Assembly: GCA_963795775.1 (NCBI GenBank)
Contig: CAWCJL010000008.1
Location: 1-64,000 of the forward strand
Source of the DNA: CAWCJL01 sp963795775
GTDB lineage: Bacteria > Acidobacteriota > Terriglobia > Terriglobales > Acidobacteriaceae
Length of the DNA stretch: 64,000 nt
Direction of reading: 5' to 3'
A program made the translations under genes and the position numbers. This document shows positions 25,504 to 34,341 of the stretch, in pieces. Within the stretch, counting starts at the first letter, position 1, and the number at the start of each line of letters is the position of its first letter. The notes beneath the pieces are model-generated. The model searched no databases, was not told the origin of the DNA, and saw only the letters and a program-made list of their open reading frames with translations.

Positions 25504-27020
25504 CTTCCTCCCAGATATGCTTTTACCTTTACCTCGACCACGCCGAGGGCGCGCGCTAATTCAAGCTTCGCAAGATTGTGTTGATACAGGCTGGCGACAT
25601 ACTGGCTATTGGCCTGCGCCACCGCAGCCTGTGCCTGCGTGACGGGCAGGTTATCAGCGACTCCGGCCGCAAATCGCTGCTGCGCGTCCGACAGGGACTG
25701 ATTCGCCAGTTGCACGTTGCTCCGCGCCACCTCGACCAGCTTCTGCGCCGATTCGAGATCGAGCATGCTGTCGTGCACATCCGCATCGATCTGTCCGCGC
25801 AGGTCGCTTAAACGGGCTTGATACTGCTCCACCTGCGCCTTGGCCAGCCGTTCATCGCCGCGCAGTTTCGCTTCTTCAAAGATCGGCACACTCGCCGTGC
25901 CCACCGCGTCGAAAGTACCGTGCGAGTGCCCCAGCGTGGGCCCGATGTCGCCGTAATCGCCTTCAAACGCCAGCGTAGGCAGCCGCTCCGCGCGCGCACC
26001 TTTGTGGCTCGCCTGCGCGCCCTGCACCTGCTGCTCCAGTGCCTGCAGATCCTTGCGCGTGCTGTAGGCCGTCTGCAGCGCGGTCTGCGGGTCCATAGCA
26101 TCGAGCGGGGCGTAGGGCACGCGATCCGTCAGAACAAACTTCTGCTCGAGCGGCAGACCGATGGCGCGGGCCAGCGCCAGCTTGTCCTTTTCATACGCAT
26201 TCTGATCGCTGATTAGATACTGCTGCTGTGTCTGGTAGTCCACGCGCGCACGCAGTTCATCAATCTGTGGCGAAGTGCCGGCCTGGTGATTGGCCACCGC
26301 CTGGTCGAGCGAAACCTTGCTGCTCGCCACCTGCGCCTGATCGTTCTCAATGCTGGCCTGGTCGGCCACACACCGCAGGTACGCATTGCCCACTGTCAAC
26401 ACGACAAGGTCGCGCGCATCCTGCAGCGAGAGACGAGCGCCCTCGAAATTGTGCTTCGCCGCGAGATAGTTCTGCAGCGACGTGATGTTCAACAGCGTCC
26501 AGTTCAGGTTGGCGCGCACGTCCGTGTAGCCAAAAGGCCCGATGATCGCCGGAAACCCCGGAAACGACAGTCCCTGTGCGCGCAGGTTCGTCTGCTGCAA
26601 CGATTCCCGCAGGTTGCCGGTCACGGTCGGCAAAAGCTGCTGCAGTTGCTGGAGCTTTTGTCCGCCTGCCTGTTGCACATTTTGCCCGGAAAGAATGAGC
26701 CCGAGGTTGTTGCGCAGGCCGAGATCAATCGCGTCGGTAATGCTCAGGGAACGTACGTCCGCGGTGGCCTTCTCCGTCACCACACTGCCTTGGTACGCGT
26801 TCTGCCCGGGAGCTGCGGGCGCGGCGGTACTCTGCATGCCAGCCGTACCCGACGAGGAAGACGAAGACGCGGGCGTGTTGCCCGAAGCGGCACTGCCGCT
26901 GCTGCTGCCGAATCCGCCGCCGGACCCGCTGCTCTGCGCTTGAGCCCATCCCATGGGGATGGCGCACAGCAATAGAAGCGCGCCTGCGCTCCAAGATCCG
27001 CATATGCGCGGCTTGCACAC
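25500..27020 (-). CDS. TolC family outer-membrane efflux protein
   Basis: A 506-residue protein with a signal peptide (about 1-28), a Ser/Gly-rich low-complexity linker (about 29-75), and two OEP repeats. ITDAIDLGLRNNLGLILSGQ opens the first, and the helical heptad-like stretch VEVARSNVQLANQSLSDAQQ followed by RFAAGVADNLPVTQAQ near the C terminus is the classical TolC/OEP motif. It forms the outer-membrane channel for the adaptor encoded immediately downstream (ATGA overlap). Confidence 0.9.
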   Translation of the reverse strand: MCKPRICGSWSAGALLLLCAIPMGWAQAQSSGSGGGFGSSSGSAASGNTPASSSSSSGTAGMQSTAAPAAPGQNAYQGSVVTEKATADVRSLSITDAIDLGLRNNLGLILSGQNVQQAGGQKLQQLQQLLPTVTGNLRESLQQTNLRAQGLSFPGFPAIIGPFGYTDVRANLNWTLLNITSLQNYLAAKHNFEGARLSLQDARDLVVLTVGNAYLRCVADQASIENDQAQVASSKVSLDQAVANHQAGTSPQIDELRARVDYQTQQQYLISDQNAYEKDKLALARAIGLPLEQKFVLTDRVPYAPLDAMDPQTALQTAYSTRKDLQALEQQVQGAQASHKGARAERLPTLAFEGDYGDIGPTLGHSHGTFDAVGTASVPIFEEAKLRGDERLAKAQVEQYQARLSDLRGQIDADVHDSMLDLESAQKLVEVARSNVQLANQSLSDAQQRFAAGVADNLPVTQAQAAVAQANSQYVASLYQHNLAKLELARALGVVEVKVKAYLGGR

Positions 27021-27170
27021 GAATGCACTCCTCCGAGTTCGGAAACGTGGTTACGACACTTTGGATGCAGAGCCAAAGGGAAAGACTTCAAAATGTGCCA
27101 GTTCCCGCTGGCCTCTCACGGGCAGGCAGGGGTACCCGGCAGCGCAGGACACCCGAGGGGATGAAGTGAT

Positions 27171-27746
27171 TTATGCCGAGAGCGGAAGGGCAACCGAGGC
27201 ATGCACCAGCGAGCTCGCCAGCGCACACAGCGCCTCGCGAAATGCATCGCTCACCTGGCTTGCGGTCCACGGACCGGCTCCTGCGGCCCGCAGGCACTCA
27301 GCGGCTTCATCCCCGCTCTTGCCCATCACCGCGCGAATCACAAAGATGATGCGCAGCGCCGGGTGAAGATCTTCGAGCCAGCGCCGCATGCCCTCACGGC
27401 CCTGCCCTTCGATCAGGCGCACCACGTCACCCTGACGCAGGCCGGCAGCGCTCAAATCATCCGTCTCAATGCAAGAAGAAACCGGCGGCCGCTCTCCCGC
27501 GATGGGCGCCTGCAGGGCTTCTTCGTGAATCGTCCGTGCGCGCAGGATGCAGCGTTCCAGCAGCTTGCGTTCCGCTTCGCGCCGGGCTGCTCCGGGATCT
27601 GCACAGGGATCGACCGTGACCGCAGCGACGGTTTCTTCCACCGCGCTCACCGCTTCGGTGGTGTCGCCCAGCAGCAGAGCAGCGGTCTGAAAGAGCTCAA
27701 GCGCCGCGTGCTCGGCGCGGCCCGATTGCATGCAATCTTCTGGCAT
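27171..27746 (-). CDS. Degenerate sigma-70/ECF-like protein
   Basis: A 191-residue acidic protein without signal peptide. Residues about 18-70 (ELFQTAALLLGDTTEAVSAV) resemble sigma region 2, and residues about 125-180 (LHPALRIIFVIRAVMGKSGD then ASQVSDAFREAL) resemble region 4, the order of an ECF sigma factor. The aromatic -10-melting residues are poorly kept, so it may be a sigma-like regulator or a hypothetical protein. It precedes the tolC-emrA pair on the same strand (150-bp gap) and could regulate it; this is inference. Confidence 0.5.
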   Translation of the reverse strand: MPEDCMQSGRAEHAALELFQTAALLLGDTTEAVSAVEETVAAVTVDPCADPGAARREAERKLLERCILRARTIHEEALQAPIAGERPPVSSCIETDDLSAAGLRQGDVVRLIEGQGREGMRRWLEDLHPALRIIFVIRAVMGKSGDEAAECLRAAGAGPWTASQVSDAFREALCALASSLVHASVALPLSA

Positions 27747-27983
27747 ACCCTACCCCCTCGCGTTTGTCGCGGACCCTAGTTCACCTAGACTAACCTAAAG
27801 AGGTGGACGGGCGAGAAGCCGTTTTGTCGCCAGATTGCGACTTCTTTGCATAGGATCGTGTAGGCAATGCACTGAAGTCGTTCGCTTTTGCATATTGACG
27901 GGCAGCTCTTGCTCAGTCTGAGATGATGTTCGGAAGCGGGCGGAGACATGCTGCGGCATGCGTCTGGCACCATCTAAACGATT

Positions 27984-30170
27984 ATGGTCACAAGGCAACA
28001 GCGCCGACCGAACCTCTTCTTCAGCCGGGATGAATCCTGGCTGCGCTTCAACGGCCGCGTTCTCCAGGAGGCCGAGGACCCCTCGAACCCGCTGCTTGAG
28101 CGAGTGAAATTTCTCGCCATCACCGCTTCCAATCTCGACGAGTTTGTGGAAGTGCGCATGGCCGGCGTTCTGCAACGCATCGAGGACGGCTACAACGAGC
28201 CCGGCCCCGATGGCATGACGCCGCAGCAGACCTTTGAGCGCGACTCCGAGGAGCTTGGCCGCTTTGTAGAAGGGCAGTACCGCTGCTGGGATGAGCAACT
28301 GCGCCCCGCCCTGCACGCGGCCGGCATCCGGGTGCTGAACTACCGCGACATCGAGGAAACGCAATGCGAGGAGGCCACGCTGTTCTATCAGCGCGAGGTG
28401 GATCCCTTGCTGACGCCCATCACCATCGACCCGGCACATCCCTTTCCACGCGTGCTCAATAAGGCCTTGTGCCTTGCCCTGCTGCTGCGACGCAAGCGCA
28501 AGGGCAACACCGCAGGACCCGTGCTCGGCGTGGTCACGGTTCCGCGCGCTCTGCCCCGCCTGGTGCCCCTGCCCTCCACCGATGGCACGCAGGACTTCAT
28601 CTTCCTCCATGACCTGATCGAAGCGAACGCCGGCAAGATGTATCGCGGCTATGAAGTCCTCTCAAAAGCCGCCTTCCGGGTAACGCGCAACAGCAACCTC
28701 TACCTGCAGGAGGAAGAATCGCGCAGCCTGCTGGAAAGCGTGCGCACGGAACTCCATAACCGGCGCAAGGGAGACGCCGTTCGCCTGGAAATCGAGCGCG
28801 GCGCCGATCCGGAGATCATCGAACGGCTGCGGGTGAACTTCGAACTGGACGAATCGCAGGTGATTCGCACCGCCGGGCCGGTCAACCTGTCGCGGCTGAT
28901 GACGCTCTATAGCGACACGCCGCGGCCCGATCTGAAGTTCCCGCCCTTTGTGCCCCGAGAACTGCGCCTGAGCCGCCGTTCCACCAACCTCTTCGACGAG
29001 ATACGCCATCGCGACATCCTGCTGCACCACCCTTACGACTCCTACGAAGGCGTGGTTGGCTTCATCGAGGCTGCAGCGGAAGACCCGCAGGTCGTTTCCA
29101 TACGGCAGACGCTCTACCGCACCAGCGCGGACTCGCCCATGTTCCAGGCGCTGATCGACGCCGCGCAAACCAAGGAAGTCACCGTCGTAGTGGAGCTGAT
29201 GGCGCGCTTCGATGAGGCCTCCAACATCCGCTGGGCACGCAACCTGGAGGACGCCGGCGTGCAGGTCTTCCACGGCATCGTGGGCCTGAAGACCCACTGT
29301 AAGATGGCGCTGCTGGTGCGGCGCGATGAGGACGGCGTCACGCGCCGTTACGCTCACCTGGGCACCGGCAACTACAACCCGAACACCGCGCGCTTCTACA
29401 CCGACATCAGCCTGCTGACCGCCGACCCCGAGATCACCGCCAGCACGCAAGCCGTCTTCAACTACCTGACGGCCCACTCCGAATCCGACGACTACTCGCC
29501 GCTGCTCGTCTCGCCGCTCACGCTGGCGGAGAGCTTTATCGGCAAGATCCATCGCGAAGCCGAGCACGCCCGCGCGGGACGACCGGCGCGCATCATCGCC
29601 AAGATGAATTCGCTGCTCGAAAAGAGCATCGTCGAAGCGCTCTACGCTGCCTCCCAGGCCGGGGTGGAGATCGATCTGATCGTGCGCGGCATCTGCTCGC
29701 TGCGCCCGGGCGTCAAGGGTCTGAGCGAGAACATTCGCGTGCGCTCGATCGTCGGCCGCTTTCTCGAGCACAGCCGCATTTTCTACTTCGCCAATGCAGG
29801 CGAGGAAGAGGTCTATTGCGGCAGCGCCGACTGGATGCCGCGCAACCTGTTTGAGCGCTGCGAGGTGGCCTTCCCCATCAAGGATCCGCAATTGCGTGGA
29901 CGCATTCTGAACGAAATCCTGGCAGCCTGCCTGGCCGATACCGCGAAAGCCCGGCTGCTGCTGCCCGATGGAGACTACCGGCGCGTGCGCCCCCACGGCA
30001 ATGCGAAGCCTTTCAACTCTCAGGAGTTCTTCATGGAGCTCGCCGAGGGCAAGACCACCCCCGACCAGATTCCTCCGAACGCGCTTGCGCCACCGCACCG
30101 CCCGGCCCCACGGAAGCGCGTCCCGGTCGCGCGCAGACGGGTAGTACGGCAAACCGTCAAAGCGTCCTGA
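27984..30170 (+). CDS. ppk1: Polyphosphate kinase 1
   Basis: The 728-residue enzyme reversibly polymerises ATP gamma-phosphate into polyphosphate. N domain: FFSRDESWLRFNGRVLQEAE. Catalytic domains: LHHPYDSYEGVVGFIEAAAE, then DPQVVSIRQTLYRT, the phosphohistidine motif GLKTHCKMALLVRR, and RYAHLGTGNYNPNTARFYTD. The C2 domain carries RGICSLRPGVKGLSENIRVR and GSADWMPRNL. It ends in a Lys/Arg/Pro-rich tail. A CHAD protein and SixA lie 4-5 kb downstream. Confidence 0.97.
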   Translation: MVTRQQRRPNLFFSRDESWLRFNGRVLQEAEDPSNPLLERVKFLAITASNLDEFVEVRMAGVLQRIEDGYNEPGPDGMTPQQTFERDSEELGRFVEGQYRCWDEQLRPALHAAGIRVLNYRDIEETQCEEATLFYQREVDPLLTPITIDPAHPFPRVLNKALCLALLLRRKRKGNTAGPVLGVVTVPRALPRLVPLPSTDGTQDFIFLHDLIEANAGKMYRGYEVLSKAAFRVTRNSNLYLQEEESRSLLESVRTELHNRRKGDAVRLEIERGADPEIIERLRVNFELDESQVIRTAGPVNLSRLMTLYSDTPRPDLKFPPFVPRELRLSRRSTNLFDEIRHRDILLHHPYDSYEGVVGFIEAAAEDPQVVSIRQTLYRTSADSPMFQALIDAAQTKEVTVVVELMARFDEASNIRWARNLEDAGVQVFHGIVGLKTHCKMALLVRRDEDGVTRRYAHLGTGNYNPNTARFYTDISLLTADPEITASTQAVFNYLTAHSESDDYSPLLVSPLTLAESFIGKIHREAEHARAGRPARIIAKMNSLLEKSIVEALYAASQAGVEIDLIVRGICSLRPGVKGLSENIRVRSIVGRFLEHSRIFYFANAGEEEVYCGSADWMPRNLFERCEVAFPIKDPQLRGRILNEILAACLADTAKARLLLPDGDYRRVRPHGNAKPFNSQEFFMELAEGKTTPDQIPPNALAPPHRPAPRKRVPVARRRVVRQTVKAS

Positions 30171-30323
30171 GACGGCGGGGCGCGCACTGTGCCATATCCG
30201 CCGTGCTCAGCCCTGCTGCCGGCAAAAGCACCGACACCAGCTACCAGGAATTGCAGCCTCCCCACCTCGCCAGGCAGCCAATCTTCGCTATAGTGGGTTC
30301 GCAATCCGGGGAGGCCCTTTCGC

Positions 30324-31661
30324 ATGCATGATCTTTCGCGCAGACGATTTCTGCAGGTGGGCGCCGCGACGGCTGCCACAGCGCTGGTGCCCGCGCATGG
30401 CGCGCTGCTCGCTGAACAACAGCAGCCTGCGCCGGAGGCCGGCAGCAGCGATCGCGTGCGCTTTGCCAGCATCGGCGTCGGCATACAGGGTTCGTCACTG
30501 CTGCGCGCCGCCGTCACCTTGCCGGAGGCGCAGTGTGTCGCGGCCTGCGATCTCTACGACGGCCGCCACACGCTCGCCCAGGAGATCGCCGGCCCAGCCG
30601 TCAAGACCACCCGGCGCTACCACGAGATCCTCGACGACAAGGACGTGGAGTGCGTCATCGTCGCTGTGCCTGATCACTGGCACAAGCAGATCACCGTCGA
30701 TGCGCTGAGCGCGGGCAAAGACGTGTACTGCGAAAAGCCGATGTCGCACTCCATCGCCGAGGGAGAGGAGATGGTGAAAGCGGTGAAGGGCGGCAGGAAC
30801 TTCGTCCAGGTCGGCTCGCAGCGCGTCAGCTCCGCGCTCTTCATCAAGGCCCGCGAGCTGTACCAGGGCGGCGCTATCGGCGACCTCCTCGAGGTCGAAC
30901 TGCAGCTCGGCCGCAACTCTCCCGGAGGTGCGTGGGAGTATCCGCCGCTCCCCGATCTTTCGCCCGCGAATCTCGACTGGAACACCTGGCTCGGCGACGC
31001 TCCAAAGAAGCCCTTTGACCCCATCACCTTTGCCCGGTGGCGCTGCTGGCGTGAGTACGGCACCGGCATGTCCGGCGACCTGATGGTGCACCTGCTCAGC
31101 GGCATGCAATTCGTAACCGGCATCAACGCAATTCCGGACCGGGCCTACGCCGCCGGCGGTATCTACCGCTGGAAAGACGGCCGCAACATGCCCGACCTCC
31201 AGGTCACGCTCTTCCACTACGGGCAGGTGCCGGTCTCCGTGCGGCTCACGCTGGGAACGGAAACGCCGGAGGTGACGCGCATCATGGGCCCCAAGGGCGT
31301 CATCGAGGTCACTAACAACTCCGTTATCTACACTCCGCAGCTCGGCGTGGACCGGTCGCCGGACTACGGCCTGAACGGCTGGCCCGCCGCCCTGCACGCC
31401 GCATACGAGAAGCAGTGGCACGCCGAGCACGATCCCATGCTGGCCGCGCATCCGCTCGACGAGACCACCGTCTGGCATGGGCCGTCGTGGGACGATCTGA
31501 AGCCGCACCTGGCCAACTTCTTCTCTTCCGTACGCACCCGTAAGCCGCCGGTGGAGGATGTGGTTTTCGGCCACCACGCAGCAGCCGCCTGCCATATGGC
31601 CAACGCGGCGTATTTCGAGCGGAAAGAGATCGTAGGGAAGGGGAACACCCGGGAGGCTTAG
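30324..31661 (+). CDS. Tat-exported Gfo/Idh/MocA family oxidoreductase
   Basis: A 445-residue protein with a twin-arginine signal (SRRRFLQVGAAT, residues about 5-16), a Rossmann domain (RFASIGVGIQGSSLL, VIVAVPDHWHKQITVDALSA) and the EKP motif (YCEKPMSHSIAEGEEM). The C-terminal domain has the beta-sheet platform of the family. Such exported members in Acidobacteria are usually sugar or cyclitol dehydrogenases in the periplasm; substrate is unknown. ATG 30324 gives the complete Tat signal. Confidence 0.92.
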   Translation: MHDLSRRRFLQVGAATAATALVPAHGALLAEQQQPAPEAGSSDRVRFASIGVGIQGSSLLRAAVTLPEAQCVAACDLYDGRHTLAQEIAGPAVKTTRRYHEILDDKDVECVIVAVPDHWHKQITVDALSAGKDVYCEKPMSHSIAEGEEMVKAVKGGRNFVQVGSQRVSSALFIKARELYQGGAIGDLLEVELQLGRNSPGGAWEYPPLPDLSPANLDWNTWLGDAPKKPFDPITFARWRCWREYGTGMSGDLMVHLLSGMQFVTGINAIPDRAYAAGGIYRWKDGRNMPDLQVTLFHYGQVPVSVRLTLGTETPEVTRIMGPKGVIEVTNNSVIYTPQLGVDRSPDYGLNGWPAALHAAYEKQWHAEHDPMLAAHPLDETTVWHGPSWDDLKPHLANFFSSVRTRKPPVEDVVFGHHAAAACHMANAAYFERKEIVGKGNTREA

Positions 31662-31722
31662 CGCAACGGGTGCGCGGGCGCTGTGGGTGTGGGCGCTGAC
31701 GGGCGCGTGCACCCGCGCGTCC

Positions 31723-31750
31723 TGCCGGAAAACGCCTGCCGGAAAACGCC
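31723..31750 (+). repeat. 14-bp tandem duplication
   Basis: Two perfect adjacent copies of TGCCGGAAAACGCC in the short gap before the next gene. Confidence 0.8.
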
Positions 31751-31775
31751 TGCCGCCTCTGCCATACACTGAAGC

Positions 31776-32696
31776 TTGCGCCCCGCCCATCGCAATCCCG
31801 CCTATCGCAATCCATTCGACCTATGGCACCTGCTCAGCCTGGACGCGCCCACCGTGGCCGCGCTCTGGTGCTGGACATTCGGCCGCGCGGCCGGCCTCCG
31901 TCTGCCCTGGACGGCGCCGCTGATGCTCGCCCTGGGTACCTGGCTGCTCTATGTCGGCGACCGCCTGCTGGATGGGTGGCTGGTGACCGATCCGATGTCT
32001 CTGCGCGAACGCCACCGGTTCCATCAGCAGCATCGGCGTGCCTTTCTCGCCGGGGCAGCCGCCGGACTGGTCGTGCTGTTGTGGATGGTCGCGACGCGTC
32101 TGCCTGCGCGCGCGCTGCGGGAAGATCTGCTGCTGGCCTGCTGTGCGGCCGTCTATCTCGCCATCGTGCACCTTCGCGGGCCCGGAACCCGCAGCGGGGC
32201 TCTTGCGCAATGGTTCCCCAAGGAACTCGCGGTAGGGCTCGTCTTTGCCACTGCTACCGCAGTCCCCACCTGGGCTCGGCTGGCGCCGTCCTCCCCGGCG
32301 GACACCCACATTCTCCCCATGGTGGCGCTCTTCGCCGCGGTCTGCTGGATAAACTGCGTCGCCATCGAGGCATGGGAAGCCGAGGCCACCGAGGCTGTCG
32401 CGGGGCAGCCCTCGCCCACTTCGCATTCCACGCGATGGCTGGCGCAACACCTTGCCGAGGCCTGCTACGGAGTCGCGCTGATCGCCTGGGCTGCAGTGGT
32501 TTACCACTACATCATCGGAGACCCCGGCGCTCGTCCGCTGTTCGTGCGCGCCGCGCCGCTGGTCGCGGTCAGCATCAGCGCCGCGGCCTTTGCCGCCCTC
32601 GATCGAGAACGGCGCCGCTTCTCTCCCCTGCGGCTTCGCGTGGCTGCAGATGCCGCGCTGCTCACCCCCTTGCTCTTCTTCCCGGTGCTGCGCTAG
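31776..32696 (+). CDS. Polytopic membrane protein, possibly UbiA-like
   Basis: A 306-residue protein with about eight hydrophobic segments. LYVGDRLLDGWL followed by SLRERHRFHQQHRR resembles the Asp-rich loop of UbiA prenyltransferases (DxxxD spacing as DRLLD), but the second Asp-rich motif is not obvious. TTG 31776 is the only early start in frame; GTG 31854 would remove the first part. A methyltransferase gene starts 5 bp after the stop, so a lipid- or quinone-modifying pair is possible. Function uncertain. Confidence 0.65.
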   Translation: MRPAHRNPAYRNPFDLWHLLSLDAPTVAALWCWTFGRAAGLRLPWTAPLMLALGTWLLYVGDRLLDGWLVTDPMSLRERHRFHQQHRRAFLAGAAAGLVVLLWMVATRLPARALREDLLLACCAAVYLAIVHLRGPGTRSGALAQWFPKELAVGLVFATATAVPTWARLAPSSPADTHILPMVALFAAVCWINCVAIEAWEAEATEAVAGQPSPTSHSTRWLAQHLAEACYGVALIAWAAVVYHYIIGDPGARPLFVRAAPLVAVSISAAAFAALDRERRRFSPLRLRVAADAALLTPLLFFPVLR

Positions 32697-32701
32697 CGCG
32701 T

Positions 32702-33369
32702 ATGACCTCCCATCGCGGGGCCTCGTTCGATCGCATCGCGCCCTTCTATCGCGCCATGGAGTACGCGACCTTTTTCCGCGAGCTTGAGCGTTGCCGCTTC
32801 GCCCTGCTCCCAGCCCTTGGACAGCCGCGCCGTGCCCTGCTCTACGGCGATGGAGATGGCCGCTTCCTGGCGCGCCTGGTCGCCACCCATCCGCAGCTCT
32901 CGGCAGATGCAGTGGACAGCAGCGCCGCCATGCTGAAACGCGCCCGCAGCAGGGTGGAGCGCTTGCGGCCCACAGCAGGCGCACAGATCCGCTTCCACCT
33001 TTGCGATGCCCTCGCCTTTTGTCCCCACGGCAGTTACGATCTCGTGGTCACACACTTCTTCCTGGATTGCCTTACCGAGCAGGAGGTCGCTGCCCTCCTG
33101 CGTCAAGTGACGCCCCACCTCGCCCCGGGTGCGTTCTGGCTCATCTCGGAGTTTGCCGTGCCGGCAAAACAGCCGGCCGGCTGGTTGGCCCGGCTGGTGA
33201 TCGCGGCACTCTATCGCGCCTTTCGCCTGCTCACCGGCCTGCGCACCCAGCGGCTGCCCAATTACGCTTCGCTGCTGCGGAGCGCGGGCTTTGAATGCAA
33301 CGCGAGGTCCGCACCCGGCTCGCCGGCCTTCTCCGCAGCGAGTTGTGGACCTACAGCGACGGTGGCTGA
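32702..33369 (+). CDS. Class I SAM-dependent methyltransferase, frameshifted near its 3' end
   Basis: The product starts MTSHRGASFDRIAPFYRAME and has a SAM-binding region with LLYGDGDGRFLARLV (motif I), VDSSAAMLKRA (motif II) and YDLVVTHFFLDCLTEQEV (motif IV). At about 33299-33301 the frame changes: the -1 frame continues REVRTRLAGLLRSELWTYSD and then GG, a natural end for this family, with stop at 33367-33369. In the frame as given, translation runs instead to 33622 through the next small ORF. Either one base has been lost (mutation or sequencing error) or the fusion is real. It follows the membrane protein gene by 5 bp. Confidence 0.75.
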
Positions 33370-33406
33370 CAGGCAACGCCGGCCGTCTCCGCGACCTCAC
33401 ACCCGT

Positions 33407-33622
33407 ATGATCACCATCCAGCACGGACTTTCCTCTGTCAGTAGCGCTCCGCTCCTTTACGCCGGAGGCTACCCCGGCGAGGCTCCGGACGTCGTTCCCG
33501 AACCCGGCTTCCCTACGCCCGGGCCTGGCCCCGAACCGGATTCGCCGGGCTTTCCCGAACCTGACCCCGACCCCGCCCCCTTCGACCCGCTCCCCACACC
33601 CGCGCCGGTGACCCTGCAATAG
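33407..33622 (+). CDS. Small proline-rich acidic protein
   Basis: A 71-residue frame from ATG 33407: a short hydrophobic N part (ITIQHGLSSVSSAPLLYAGG) followed by Pro/Asp/Glu/Gly repeats (PEPGFPTPGPGPEPDSPGF, PEPDPDPAPFDPLPTP). The repeated PxPDP pattern should be extended and surface-like. It is in the same frame as the upstream methyltransferase, separated by the shift described there. Function unknown. Confidence 0.5.
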   Translation: MITIQHGLSSVSSAPLLYAGGYPGEAPDVVPEPGFPTPGPGPEPDSPGFPEPDPDPAPFDPLPTPAPVTLQ

Positions 33623-33761
33623 GGCTGCAGCCAAGTCCCTCAAAAGTAACGGCCCGGCCCAAGAGAAGGCCGGATCGATCCCCGGCAATTGTTACAATCC
33701 GGTTACAGGCAACCGGGCCTGCGCCCCTTCCCGGCGTTCCCGGGGCGCGCCACAGCATTCT

Positions 33762-34325
33762 ATGAACGTCTACATTCTTCGCCATGCCAGCGCTGGCAAC
33801 CGCCGCAGCAATCCGCTCACCGACCGCAAACGCGGACTGGACAAAGAGGGCAAGCAGCAATGCATGCTGGTTGGCCGTTATCTGACCGCCACCAAGGTCC
33901 ACTTTGACGCGGTGGTCTCAAGTCCCCTCAAGCGCGCGCTCCAGACAGCTTCGCTGGTGGCCACCGAGACCGGCTTCGAGGGCCGCATCGAGATGGACGA
34001 AGCGCTGGCGCCAGCCGGGACTTTGCTGGCCTTTGAAGACATCCTGCGGCGGCACGCCGGTGTGGAGAACCTGCTGGTAGTGGGACACAACCCCAACCTG
34101 TCGCAGTTTCTTGGTGCGCTCATCTGCTCTCCCCACCGCGCAAGCGTGCGCCTGCGCAAGAGTTCGCTGGCCCGCCTGGACGCAACCCGCCGCCCCGCGC
34201 AGTTGATCGCGCTGGTGGAACCGCGCGCGCTACGGCAGCTATATGCCACCCTGGGCAGGAGCTCCCGCCGCAAGACCTCGCGCAAGGCGTCCCGCAAGAT
34301 CTCCCGCAAGCCGTCGCGCAAATAA
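33762..34325 (+). CDS. sixA: SixA-like histidine phosphatase with basic C-terminal repeat tail
   Basis: A 187-residue protein of the histidine phosphatase superfamily. The RHG-type motif is YILRHASAG (His at residue 8), followed by FDAVVSSPLKRALQTASLV and VVGHNPNLSQFL with the second catalytic His. This is the SixA pattern (phosphohistidine phosphatase). The last 20 residues are an unusual repeat, RRKTSRKASRKISRKPSRK, built of SRK units encoded by a diverged DNA repeat. It faces a CHAD gene convergently. Confidence 0.88.
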   Translation: MNVYILRHASAGNRRSNPLTDRKRGLDKEGKQQCMLVGRYLTATKVHFDAVVSSPLKRALQTASLVATETGFEGRIEMDEALAPAGTLLAFEDILRRHAGVENLLVVGHNPNLSQFLGALICSPHRASVRLRKSSLARLDATRRPAQLIALVEPRALRQLYATLGRSSRRKTSRKASRKISRKPSRK

Positions 34326-34341
34326 GCTGCGCCGGCGCGCT

